Below the pieces are notes generated by a model. That model saw only the letters and a program-made list of their open reading frames with translations, searched no databases and had not been told where the DNA came from. A DNA stretch of 64,000 bases. Source: Rhizobacter sp. OV335 (GTDB lineage Bacteria; Pseudomonadota; Gammaproteobacteria; Burkholderiales; Burkholderiaceae_C). The translations under genes and the position numbers were made by a program. The stretch is taken from NCBI RefSeq assembly GCF_900142965.1, contig NZ_FRCQ01000020.1, forward strand, positions 78,079 through 142,078, given 5' to 3'. Shown piece by piece: positions 53,376-61,632 of the stretch; position 1 is the stretch's first letter; each line of letters opens with the position of its first letter.

Positions 53376-54401
53376 TCACTTCTTCGGTTCGGACTTGCCG
53401 TCGTAGCGGCGCGTCCATTCGGCCAGGATGCGCTCGCGGTTCGCGGCCGACCACTTCAGGTCCTGCTGGATCAGCAGCTGCTCGTAGTTGGCCGGGATCA
53501 GCGGGTTGGGCTTCGCGACGCCCGGGTAGGCGACGATCGCGAAGTTCTTCTCGTACAGCTCGTTGGCGCCCTTCGAGGCCGACCAGTCGGCGAGGCGGCG
53601 CGCGGCCTCGAGGTTCTTCGTGCCCTGCATCACCGCGGTGGCCTCGACGTCCCAGCCCAGGCCGTCCTTCGGGAACACCAGGTCGATCGGCGCGCCTTCT
53701 TCCTTCAGCTTGGCGGCGCGGTACTCGAACGCGATGCCGATCGGGAACTCGCCGGCCGCCGCCTGCTTGCAGGGCTTGGAGCCGGAGTGGGTGTACTGCG
53801 CGATGTTGTCGTGCAGCCGGTCCATGTAGGCCCAGCCGTCCTTCTCGCCGTACATCTTGAGCCAGGCCGTCACGTCGAAGTAGCCGGTGCCGCTGGAGGC
53901 CGGGTTGGGCATCACGACCTTGCCGCGGTACTCGGGCTTCAGCAGGTCCTTCCAGGTCTCGGGCTTCTTCAGGCCGATCTTCGCGGCCTCGACGGTGTTG
54001 AAGCAGATCGCGGCGCCCCACACGTCCATGCCGACCCAGCTGGGCACCTTGGCATCGTCGACGTAGGCCTTGCTGAGCTTGTCGACGCCCTTGGGCGCAT
54101 AGGGCTGCAGCATGCCTTCCTTCTCGAGCACCAGCAGCGAGCTGGCGGCCACGCCCATCACCACGTCGGCCTGCGGCGCGGCCTTCTCGGCCAGCAGCCG
54201 GGCGGTGATGATGCCGGTGGAATCGCGCACCCACTTGATCTTGACGCCAGGGTTGTCGGCCTCGAACTGCGCCTGGTAGGACTTGATCTGGTCGGCCTCG
54301 AGGGCGGTGTAGACGGTCAGCGTGGTGTCGGCGGCATGGGCCAGGCCTGCGGCGAGCAGGGCCAGCGCGGCCAGCGAGGGGGCGAAGCGGCGAGCGTGCA
54401 T
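53376..54401 (-). CDS. phnS: 2-Aminoethylphosphonate-binding periplasmic protein
   Basis: A 341-residue binding protein. Signal peptide MHARRFAPSLAALALLAAGL is cut near AHA/ADTTL. The mature start TLTVYTALEADQIKSYQAQF, DSTGIITARLLAEKAAPQAD and VMPNPASSGTGYFDVTAWL are typical of the iron/AEP-binding family 1 group. It is first in the operon, directly behind the candidate PhnF operator. The start at 54401 is chosen over 54431 because the shorter leader is a normal signal peptide. Confidence 0.88.
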   Translation of the reverse strand: MHARRFAPSLAALALLAAGLAHAADTTLTVYTALEADQIKSYQAQFEADNPGVKIKWVRDSTGIITARLLAEKAAPQADVVMGVAASSLLVLEKEGMLQPYAPKGVDKLSKAYVDDAKVPSWVGMDVWGAAICFNTVEAAKIGLKKPETWKDLLKPEYRGKVVMPNPASSGTGYFDVTAWLKMYGEKDGWAYMDRLHDNIAQYTHSGSKPCKQAAAGEFPIGIAFEYRAAKLKEEGAPIDLVFPKDGLGWDVEATAVMQGTKNLEAARRLADWSASKGANELYEKNFAIVAYPGVAKPNPLIPANYEQLLIQQDLKWSAANRERILAEWTRRYDGKSEPKK

Positions 54402-54445
54402 GGGAACTCCGGGGTGGACAACGGGGCCCACTCTAGGAATCGCCT

Positions 54446-54472
54446 GTGACGTCGTCGTGACGTCTAGATGAC
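54446..54472 (-). promoter_or_regulatory. Candidate PhnF operator before the phosphonate operon
   Basis: Two direct copies of GTGACGTC lie at 54446-54453 and 54457-54464, exactly one helical turn (11 bases) apart, and the second runs into the imperfect palindrome GACGTCTAGATGAC at 54459-54472. The CTAG centre is like the operators of GntR/PhnF-type repressors (TCTAGAC core). The site is 45-71 bases upstream of the phnS start. It fits autoregulation by the phnF product; no binding data exist here. Confidence 0.45.
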
Positions 54473-54481
54473 TTCGAGGCG

Positions 54482-55228
54482 TCAGGCTCGGCGCGGCTGG
54501 GCGAGCAGGGCCGTCACGATCGCCCGCGTGTAGCCGCTCGCGACCTCGGCGATGAAGCGCTTGAAATCCACGTGCGCCGCATCGTCGGCCCGGTCGGAGA
54601 CCGTGCGCAGCACCGCGAACGGTACGCCGAAGTCATGGCACACCTGGGCCACGGCGGCGCCCTCCATCTCGACTGCCAGCGCGTCCGGGAAGTACGCCTG
54701 CAACCGCCGGCTCTCGCCCGCACTGCTGACGAAGCGGTCGCCGCTGAGGATCAGCCCGCGCCGCAGCTGCGGATCGCGCACGCCGAAGTCATCCAGGTGA
54801 GCGCGTTGCAAATGGGCCAGCACCGACGTGGCGGCCGCCCGCACCTCGGCCGACAGCGCCGCATCCGCCTCGAAGTGCGACAGCCCGTACAGGGGCACCT
54901 CGTGGCGCGGGAACAGCGGTGATGCATCCATGTCGTGCTGCAGCAGCGCGTCGGCCACCACGATGTCGCCGACGCGCGCCGGCCCGAGGCCGCCGGCCAC
55001 GCCGGTGAACAGCACGCGCTCGACGCCGAACTCGGCCAGCAGCAGCGTCACCGTCGTGGCGGCCGCCACCTTGCCGATGCGCGACAGCACCAGCACCGCG
55101 TCGTGCGCGCCGAGCCGGCCGGTCCAGAACTCGCGCCCAGCCCGCTGCACGCAGCGGGCCCCGGACAACCCGTGCTGCAAGCCGTGCAGCTCCTGCGCCA
55201 TGGCGCTGACGATCGCGATGCGTGACAT
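54482..55228 (-). CDS. 5'-Methylthioadenosine/S-adenosylhomocysteine nucleosidase family protein
   Basis: A 248-residue nucleoside phosphorylase-fold enzyme. The start MSRIAIVSAMAQELHGL contains the general acid Glu13; LFTGVAGGLGPARVGDIVVA, AVEMEGAAVAQVC and VSDRADDAAHVDF with the catalytic Asp match MTA/SAH nucleosidase (MtnN). It hydrolyses the glycosidic bond of methylthioadenosine or S-adenosylhomocysteine in methyl-cycle recycling. It ends 80 bases before phnS on the same strand but is probably a separate unit because the operator lies between. A longer ATG start at 55324 is unlikely. Confidence 0.85.
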   Translation of the reverse strand: MSRIAIVSAMAQELHGLQHGLSGARCVQRAGREFWTGRLGAHDAVLVLSRIGKVAAATTVTLLLAEFGVERVLFTGVAGGLGPARVGDIVVADALLQHDMDASPLFPRHEVPLYGLSHFEADAALSAEVRAAATSVLAHLQRAHLDDFGVRDPQLRRGLILSGDRFVSSAGESRRLQAYFPDALAVEMEGAAVAQVCHDFGVPFAVLRTVSDRADDAAHVDFKRFIAEVASGYTRAIVTALLAQPRRA

Positions 55229-55340
55229 CTTCACATGATGCCTGTGAAGCCCGGATTCACGATGCGCCGGACATGGCGTAACCTCCGTCGCCATTGCGCT
55301 CACTGGGAAGAGCAGTCGAACCACTCATGAGGCACACGCA

Positions 55341-56069
55341 TTGACGTTTTCATCTTTCAGGCGCCGTCTGGCGCCATGGCTGCTGGGCGCCACCCTCGGG
55401 GGGGCGGCGGCGCCGGCGCTGGCGCAGTCACCGGCCTGCGACCAGTTCAAGGACACGGTCGCCACGCGCATCCCGCCCGAGGCGCTCGGCACGCTCGTCA
55501 TCGCGGCGGCCTCGACGCCGGTGCCGCCGGGCGCCAAGGTGGTCGGCACCTGCGACGGCGGTGCCTTCAAGATCCTTCACTACCGGCGCGGGCTGACGCC
55601 GCAGGCGGCGACTGTGGACAGCGCAGCGAGCACGCCAAGCGCAGCGAGCCCGGCGAGCGCGGCCAGTGCCGTGGCAACGGCCCCGCGGGTGGCGGCGCGT
55701 GCGTCCGCGCCGGCCGCGGCGGCGTCCCGGCCCGAGCCGGCGAAACCGGTGGCCGCGAAGCTGCCGGAACCCGTGAAGCCGGCGGCGCCGAAGCCGCCGG
55801 AGCCCGCGGCCAGCCCGGTGGCGATGGCCCCCGCGGTCGCGCCGCCGGTGGTGCCCGACACGCGCGACGAGCCGCTGATGCGCGATCCACCGCCGCAGCC
55901 GTCGTCTGACGGCCCAGGCCTCATCGCGACAGCGACCGACGCGCTGGTCGAGCACTGGCCCTGGACCCTGGCCGCCGTCCTGCTGGCGCTGGGGGCCTGG
56001 GGCTGGTCCTGGTTCTCGCACCGCCAGAGCTACGACGCGGCGGGGTTGCCGCGCGGTCCGAAGCTCTGA
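55341..56069 (+). CDS. DUF1161 exported protein with Pro/Ala-rich linker and C-terminal membrane helix
   Basis: A 242-residue protein from a TTG start; the ATG at 55327 is out of frame. A signal peptide (RRLAPWLLGATLGGAAAPAL, cut at ALAQ/SPA) precedes a DUF1161 domain at about 30-90: ACDQFKDTVATRIPPEALG, VVGTCDGGAFKILHYRR. Residues about 95-195 are a repetitive Pro/Ala/Lys linker, then a transmembrane helix (HWPWTLAAVLLALGAWGWSW) and a short tail. DUF1161 proteins are small periplasmic proteins without known function; the linker and anchor are unusual additions. The start codon is uncertain. Confidence 0.65.
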   Translation: MTFSSFRRRLAPWLLGATLGGAAAPALAQSPACDQFKDTVATRIPPEALGTLVIAAASTPVPPGAKVVGTCDGGAFKILHYRRGLTPQAATVDSAASTPSAASPASAASAVATAPRVAARASAPAAAASRPEPAKPVAAKLPEPVKPAAPKPPEPAASPVAMAPAVAPPVVPDTRDEPLMRDPPPQPSSDGPGLIATATDALVEHWPWTLAAVLLALGAWGWSWFSHRQSYDAAGLPRGPKL

Positions 56070-56076
56070 CCCGGGC

Positions 56077-57153
56077 TCAGCTCGCCAGCACCGCGTAGTC
56101 GGTGTAGCCCTTGGTGCCCGGTGTGTAGAAGGTCGAGAAGTCCGGTGCGGTCAGCGCCGCGTCCTTCTTCATGCGCTCGACCAGGTCCGGGTTCGAGATG
56201 AACGGGCGGCCGAAGGCAACCAGGTCGGACTGGCCGGCCTGCAGCACCTTCTCGCCGCTCGCGCGGTCGAAGCCGCCGGCCAGGATGAACGGGCCCTTGA
56301 AGGCCTCGCGCAGCGCGGCCTTGGTGGCGGCCGGGATCGGGGGCGCGCCCATCGCCGAGTGGTCGAGCTCATGCACGTACAGCAGGCCGAGCGCCGACAG
56401 TTCCTTCACGAACGCGACGTACTGCTCGTCGACGCCGTCGAACGGGCCGGTCGCGTTGTAGACGCCGTGCGGCGACACGCGGATGCCGACCTTGCCGGCG
56501 CCGATGCGGGCGACCACGGCGCGCACCACTTCGAGTGCGAAGCGGTTGCGGCCGGCCGCGCTGCCGCCATAGCCGTCGGTGCGCTGGTTGACATTGCCGT
56601 TCAGGAACTGCTCGATCAGGTAGCCGTTCGCGCCGTGCAGCTCGACGGCGTCGAAGCCGGCCTCGATCGCGAGCTGGGCCGAGGCCGCGAACTCGGCGAC
56701 CGCGTGGTCGATGTCGGCCTGCGTCATCGCGCGTGGCGCGGTGTGCGGCTGCATGCCTTTCGCGTCGGTGTGGATCTCGCCGGGCAACACGGTGGCGGTC
56801 GGGCCGAGCACCTCGGCGCCGGCCGGCATGTTGATGGTGCTCGAGACCCGGCCGGTGTGCATCAGCTGGATCGCGATCTTGCCGCCCTTGGCGTGCACCG
56901 CATCGGTCACCAGCTTCCAGCCGGTCGCGTGGGCGGCGTTGTACAGGGCCGGCATGCGGATGTAGCCGAGGCCGTTCGGCGACGGCGAGGTGCCTTCGGT
57001 GATGATCAGCCCGGCGCCGGCGCGCTGGGCGTAGTAGTCGGCCATCAGCGCGTTCGGCGTGTTGGCCTCGATCGCGCGGTTGCGCGTCATCGGCGACATC
57101 ACGACGCGGTTGCGCAGCGTCAGCGTGCGGAGGGTGGTCGGTTCGAGAAGCAT
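56077..57153 (-). CDS. Old Yellow Enzyme-family alkene reductase (NemA-like)
   Basis: A 358-residue FMN enzyme that reduces activated C=C bonds (enones, maleimides, nitroesters) with NAD(P)H. The substrate-binding pair H173/N176 is in AVELHGANGYLIEQFLNG; FMN contacts include RNRVVMSPMTRNRA, QLMHTGRVS and LVAFGRPFISNPDL. The order and spacing match E. coli NemA and xenobiotic reductases. It is convergent with the DUF1161 gene with only seven bases between them. No regulator (NemR) is seen nearby. Confidence 0.92.
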   Translation of the reverse strand: MLLEPTTLRTLTLRNRVVMSPMTRNRAIEANTPNALMADYYAQRAGAGLIITEGTSPSPNGLGYIRMPALYNAAHATGWKLVTDAVHAKGGKIAIQLMHTGRVSSTINMPAGAEVLGPTATVLPGEIHTDAKGMQPHTAPRAMTQADIDHAVAEFAASAQLAIEAGFDAVELHGANGYLIEQFLNGNVNQRTDGYGGSAAGRNRFALEVVRAVVARIGAGKVGIRVSPHGVYNATGPFDGVDEQYVAFVKELSALGLLYVHELDHSAMGAPPIPAATKAALREAFKGPFILAGGFDRASGEKVLQAGQSDLVAFGRPFISNPDLVERMKKDAALTAPDFSTFYTPGTKGYTDYAVLAS

Positions 57154-57325
57154 GGGGCGGTCCTTGGAGATCTGGCTGAACTGATCCGGAAATTGTCCGG
57201 AAAGGTCGGCATCGTAGGACCGGCAGACCCCGGCTGTCGGGGGCTGTCAGGAGGCCTTTTCAGGCAGAGGCCATTCGCGCCGGCGATGCATGCCGAGGTC
57301 GCCTGAGGTAAATGCGAGCCGCGGA

Positions 57326-58435
57326 TCAGGCTCCGGGCAGCTGGAAGGCGACCGCCTGCTGCCGACGGCGCTCGTACAGCGCGATCAGCGCGGGCCGGTC
57401 GAGCGCCGCCTCCGCGGCCGGCCACACGCGTTGCGCCGCCAGCGCCGGGTGGCGCAGGCGCAGCGCGGCCAGCAGCCAGTCGGCGCGCTGCAGCGTCGTC
57501 GGCGTGCAGGTCTGGCCCTTCAGGTCGTCGTCGAGGTCGGTGGCATGTGAGCGCCAGCCTTCGCGCAGGTACAGGTCGGACAGCGATCCGGCGAGCGCCG
57601 TGCGCCAGCCGGCGCAGAGGCCGTCCAGCCACTGCAGCACGGTGGGCGTGGCGCCGTCGGCGGCCAGCGTGCTGCGCAGGCGCTCGTACGCCTCCAGCGC
57701 GATCAACTTCTCGATGCGGAAGGCGCGCAACGCGGCATCTGCACCCAGCTCGCTCTCCAGCCGCAGCAGCCAGCCGAACACATGGCGAGATTCGATGCGC
57801 TCGGCCAGGTGGTGCTGCGGCGCGCTGAGGCCGGTGCCGGCGCTGTTGAAGTGCCGCAGCGGGTCGAAGCGATACAGGTAGCCGTAGTCGAACAGCCAGA
57901 CCTGCCGGTCGTCGCGCAGCACGTTGCCGGGGCAGAAATCCCATTCGAAGAAGCCGGCGCGCAGCAGCGCGAGGCCGGTGTCGAACAGCTGGCGCAGGCC
58001 GGTTTCGTCCCAGTCGTTCACGCGGCTGCCGGCGATCCATGGCGAGACGATCAGGCCTTGCTTCAGCGACGCGTAGACAGTCGGGCTCAGGCCGGGGCGT
58101 TGCAGCGCGGTCATCTCCGAGCGGCGCTGCACCTCGTTGAGGAACGAGGTCTGGCCGTCGACGCCCTGCACCTTGCAGATGCTGCGCGCGCGCTTGACGG
58201 CCCAGTCGTGGCCGCGGGCGTGCACGCGGAACACCTCGGCGGTGAGGCCGCTGTCGTGCAGCTCGCGCACCGCGGGGTGGCGGGCGTCGAGGTGCATCAG
58301 CTCGTCGGGGGGCAGCGGGCAATCGGCCGCATCGCCGACGACGAGGTCGCGGCCGGAGGCGACCCAGTCGAGCTGGCGCTGGCGTCGCAGCTCTTCGATG
58401 TCGGTGCTGGTGTCGTTGGGCGGCAAGGTCGTCAT
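57326..58435 (-). CDS. Kinase-fold phosphotransferase of unknown substrate
   Basis: A 369-residue soluble protein. It has an APH/Hanks-like kinase core: AVKRARSICKVQG with a likely ATP lysine, LIVSPWIAGSRVNDWDE as hinge region, the catalytic loop FFEWDFCPGNVLRDD (Asp and Asn in place) and the metal motif VWLFDYGYLYRFDP. The usual H of the catalytic loop is W, so it is divergent. The helical C terminus is unassigned. It is divergent from the LacI regulator (73 bases between starts), so it could be regulated by it. The substrate (sugar, aminoglycoside or protein) is not known. The start at 58435 is chosen over longer frames that run into that promoter. Confidence 0.65.
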   Translation of the reverse strand: MTTLPPNDTSTDIEELRRQRQLDWVASGRDLVVGDAADCPLPPDELMHLDARHPAVRELHDSGLTAEVFRVHARGHDWAVKRARSICKVQGVDGQTSFLNEVQRRSEMTALQRPGLSPTVYASLKQGLIVSPWIAGSRVNDWDETGLRQLFDTGLALLRAGFFEWDFCPGNVLRDDRQVWLFDYGYLYRFDPLRHFNSAGTGLSAPQHHLAERIESRHVFGWLLRLESELGADAALRAFRIEKLIALEAYERLRSTLAADGATPTVLQWLDGLCAGWRTALAGSLSDLYLREGWRSHATDLDDDLKGQTCTPTTLQRADWLLAALRLRHPALAAQRVWPAAEAALDRPALIALYERRRQQAVAFQLPGA

Positions 58436-58508
58436 GGCGGGGCGGATTCTGCCGGGTGCAACGCTATAGTCAACGCGCCCTGTCAGCCGCTGCCTCTTCT
58501 CCGATCCG

Positions 58509-59543
58509 ATGTCGAAACCTGTTCCCGAACGTTCGCGACTCACGCTGGCCGATGTGGCCGCGAGCCTGGGCGTGAGCCGCACGACGGTCTCGAACGCGTT
58601 CAACCGGCCGGAGCAATTGTCGAAGGACCTGCGCGAATCGATTCTCACGCGCTCGCGCGAGCTCGGCTACTACGGCCCCGACATGATGGCCCGCGCGCTG
58701 CGCCGGCGCGAGCTGCGCGAGGTGGCGGTGGTGTTCCACCACGACCTGCGCTATGCGTTCGGCGACGAGCTGAGCCTCGACTTCCTGCGCGGCGTCACGC
58801 GCCAGCTCGACCTGCGCGGGCTGAGCCTGCAGCTGATCCCGAAGCTCGGCCGCCAGCTGCTGCTGCAGGCCGCGTTCCAGACCACCGCCGATGCGCTGAT
58901 CGTGCATGCCGAGATCGGCCCCGAGGTGGTGCCGCAGGTGCAGGCGGCGCACAAGCCGATCGTGCTGGTCGACACGCAGGTGCCGGGCACGCCGTCGGTG
59001 TGCCTGGACGATCGCCAGGGCGCGGCGCTCGCGATGGGCCATGCGCTGGCGGCGCGGCCCGATGCGGTGCTGGTGATCACGTTCCCGCTCGACGATGCCG
59101 AGCGGGCGAGGGCGCTCGCGCCCGATCCGGCGCGCAGCCCGTTCGTCACGTCGGAGCGGCTGAGCGGCTACGCGCAGGCGGTGCGTGCGCAGGGCTTCGA
59201 CGAACGGCGGGTGTTCTGGGCGCCGGTCGACGACAGCGAGCCCGAGGCGGCGGCGGTGGAGGCCGCGCAGGCGATGCGCGAGCGGTTGGCGCCGTACCGC
59301 CGCATCGCGCTGGTCGCGATGAGCGACCGCATGGCGCTGGCGGCGCGCAGCGTGATCGTCGACTGGCCGGGCACGACGCTCGTGGCCGCGGTCGGCTTCG
59401 ACGACATCGCGGCGGCGCGCGCGGCCGGGCTGACGACGATCCGCCAGAACGCGGTCGTGAAGGGTGAGACGGCGGTGCGCATCGTGCTCGATGGGGAGGA
59501 TTCGGTGCTGCTGCCGCTGGAGTTGATCGTTCGCGACACGTAG
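58509..59543 (+). CDS. LacI-family transcription regulator
   Basis: A 344-residue regulator. The N-terminal helix-turn-helix is LTLADVAASLGVSRTTVSNA followed by the hinge region; the rest is a periplasmic-binding-protein-like sugar domain (VVFHHDLRYAFGDELSLDFL, VLVITFPLDDAERARAL, AVGFDDIAAARAAGLTTIRQ). It precedes, two genes later, an alpha-glucosidase and an ABC ATPase, so its inducer is probably an alpha-glucoside and its target the downstream sugar genes. The palindrome at 61585-61601 is a candidate binding site. Confidence 0.88.
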   Translation: MSKPVPERSRLTLADVAASLGVSRTTVSNAFNRPEQLSKDLRESILTRSRELGYYGPDMMARALRRRELREVAVVFHHDLRYAFGDELSLDFLRGVTRQLDLRGLSLQLIPKLGRQLLLQAAFQTTADALIVHAEIGPEVVPQVQAAHKPIVLVDTQVPGTPSVCLDDRQGAALAMGHALAARPDAVLVITFPLDDAERARALAPDPARSPFVTSERLSGYAQAVRAQGFDERRVFWAPVDDSEPEAAAVEAAQAMRERLAPYRRIALVAMSDRMALAARSVIVDWPGTTLVAAVGFDDIAAARAAGLTTIRQNAVVKGETAVRIVLDGEDSVLLPLELIVRDT

Positions 59544-59629
59544 CCTGCTGGTGCTCGTGCACCGCAACGGGTGGAACGCAATCCGAGGCGCCGTTACTCA
59601 GTCTGTCCAGTCGCTTTCAGGAGAGGTCG

Positions 59630-61492
59630 ATGGACGAAGTCACCCACCGCAGAGGCGGCACGGCGGGCGCGCGACGCATGACGCCGTCAACGCAGGAACT
59701 GACGATACGGGAGGTGCTGGCCAAGATCGGGGCAAGCAACATCCCCATGGCTCTGCGCAGCAGCGTCCTGGAATTGGATCAGTCATGGAACAGGTCCGGG
59801 CAGTCAAAGGCATGGCTGATGAACGAGTGCCTGAAAGCAGGAAGGCCGGACCTGCTTGCGGCGTTGCTCAACAAACACGGGGCGGATCGCCTGACCGGCA
59901 TTCGAGATGGCGCAGCACACGTCGCCGATCTGTTGATGGCCTGTCCCTCCTTGGTCCATGTCGAGTTCTGCCGCGCACCGATCAGTGATGACGCGGCGCG
60001 AGTGCTGGTGATTGCCTTGCGCGAATGTCAGGGTTTGACGGGCCTGGTACTGCGCAACTGCGAGATGTCGAACGATGCTCTGGGCACGATTGCCGATGGG
60101 CTATCGGAGATGCATCGCCTGCAGGCCTTTGGGATCAAGGCGCGCAGTGGAGCAGGGTTGCGTGAGTTGGGTGCGGGCATCGCTCGCTCGACGCTGGCTT
60201 CGCTCTGGCTTGCGGTGCCAGACCTGACTTCAGACGAGGCGAAGAAATTCGGCCGGAGCCTGCAGGGCAACCGCACGCTGACGATGCTGCAGCTCAGCGC
60301 GGACTCCTCTGGAGTGCTCACGTCCGTGCTGGAGGCGCTGGGTTCCGCTCTGCCTCGTCTGGCAGGCATGGGTCTGCAGGCCGACGTGCCCTTTGGCGAC
60401 GCGTTCTGCAAGCGGCTCGGCAGCTGGATCGAAACCCACCACGTGCTCGCGAGCATCAGCGTTCGGCCTGGTATCCAGGCTTCCGAGAGGTCGGTAGCCC
60501 GGCTGTGCGCCGCCATCGACCGCCACTCCGTCAAGATTGACTTCGACGCGAGAAGCGTGCCCGTGGCCTTGTTGGAGGTGTCGAGAGTCTTTCCCTACCG
60601 ACGGTTGATCGTCCCCGCAGGCGCAATGCGCATTGCTGCACTCGCGTTGTTGAGCAAGTCAAAACTTTGGCGTGGATTGCCCGGCGAGTTGGCGAAGGAG
60701 ATTGCGTCGACGCTCGTTGGCAACGGCTCGCTGCGCGAACTCTGGCGCTTGCGCGGGGTGATGGGCGTCCGCAAGAAGAAGTTGCGCCAATCTGCGATGC
60801 TCGCCCGAAGCACCCGCCACTGCAAAAGGTTCGCAACAGGCCGAGGGCGCCGGGATTCACCAAGTCAGCCGGATCTCGATGCCTTCATGCACTTCTGGCG
60901 TTTGCAGCTTTCCGCGATCGAGCTTCAAGAGTCCGATGCATTGCTGTTGCGGGAATGGGGTCCGGGCTCGAAGACACGTTCTGAACGTTCGCCCCAGCAT
61001 CACGCGTTTCACGGCAAGCTGATGGAGATCGGACGGCAGCTGGTTTCCGAGCATTTGACGCTGGTCGGTCGGTGGATCGACGAGGGAAACGACGACGCAG
61101 CCGCTTTCGCGCTGGACTCCCTGCAGCGATTGGCAAGGGAGCACGGCTTCGACCACGAGGGCAAGGCAGGCGAACTGAACCAGCGGTTGACGCTCGGCGA
61201 GGTGCGCTACGAGCGGCGGAATGCTTGTGGCTATCTTGCCCGTTCGATGTTCTGGGTCATGACCTCTCTTCTCCTCGCGGACGGTGTCCTGGATGCAGTG
61301 ATGCGCCATCTCTTCGATCCAGACCGCGGGTACGGTGTCGGCGCCCCGCGGCCTTTCGAAGAGGCAAGGAGCCAGCGTGGAACGGCCTTCTACGGAATGC
61401 TCGGTTCGATCCTGGCGCTGTACATCCTCATGCGGTTCGCGGATCAATGGGTGGATGCCACCACCCGTCGGCTCCGGCTACCCCAGCTGTGA
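59630..61492 (+). CDS. Leucine-rich-repeat (RNI-like) protein with C-terminal membrane helices
   Basis: A 620-residue protein with no signal peptide. Residues about 95-320 form LRR-type units like ribonuclease inhibitor: LVHVEFCRAPISDDAARVLV, LTGLVLRNCEMSNDALGTIA and LASLWLAVPDLTSDEAKKF. A basic middle (LRGVMGVRKKKLRQSAMLAR) leads to a helical part and two hydrophobic helices near 545-567 (ARSMFWVMTSLLLADGVLDA) and 595-612. LRR proteins of this kind are uncommon in free-living betaproteobacteria and known examples include type III effectors; I find no secretion signal and no named family. Codon use and GC are slightly lower than in neighbours. It lies alone between a LacI gene and a glucosidase. 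Confidence 0.6.
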   Translation: MDEVTHRRGGTAGARRMTPSTQELTIREVLAKIGASNIPMALRSSVLELDQSWNRSGQSKAWLMNECLKAGRPDLLAALLNKHGADRLTGIRDGAAHVADLLMACPSLVHVEFCRAPISDDAARVLVIALRECQGLTGLVLRNCEMSNDALGTIADGLSEMHRLQAFGIKARSGAGLRELGAGIARSTLASLWLAVPDLTSDEAKKFGRSLQGNRTLTMLQLSADSSGVLTSVLEALGSALPRLAGMGLQADVPFGDAFCKRLGSWIETHHVLASISVRPGIQASERSVARLCAAIDRHSVKIDFDARSVPVALLEVSRVFPYRRLIVPAGAMRIAALALLSKSKLWRGLPGELAKEIASTLVGNGSLRELWRLRGVMGVRKKKLRQSAMLARSTRHCKRFATGRGRRDSPSQPDLDAFMHFWRLQLSAIELQESDALLLREWGPGSKTRSERSPQHHAFHGKLMEIGRQLVSEHLTLVGRWIDEGNDDAAAFALDSLQRLAREHGFDHEGKAGELNQRLTLGEVRYERRNACGYLARSMFWVMTSLLLADGVLDAVMRHLFDPDRGYGVGAPRPFEEARSQRGTAFYGMLGSILALYILMRFADQWVDATTRRLRLPQL

Positions 61493-61584
61493 GGGTTTTG
61501 CCGCTCCGGAATTGCGGGTAAACCCTCTCTTTCTCGATTCAGTTGCCCGCATAAAGTGGCGCCCAACCTGCAGAAGCATCGTAT

Positions 61585-61601
61585 TTGTAGTCAAACTACA
61601 A
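61585..61601 (+). promoter_or_regulatory. Perfect palindrome, candidate operator of the second alpha-glucosidase gene
   Basis: TTGTAGT at 61585-61591, CAA, then ACTACAA at 61595-61601 is a perfect inverted repeat, 31 bases before the glucosidase start. The TGTAGT...ACTACA arms fit a dimeric LacI- or GntR-type operator. The sequence does not occur before the first alpha-glucosidase operon, so the two loci are probably controlled separately. The LacI regulator at 58509 is the natural candidate to bind it. Confidence 0.5.
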
Positions 61602-61632
61602 CGCTCATGCGGCCGTTCTGAACCCGATCCGC

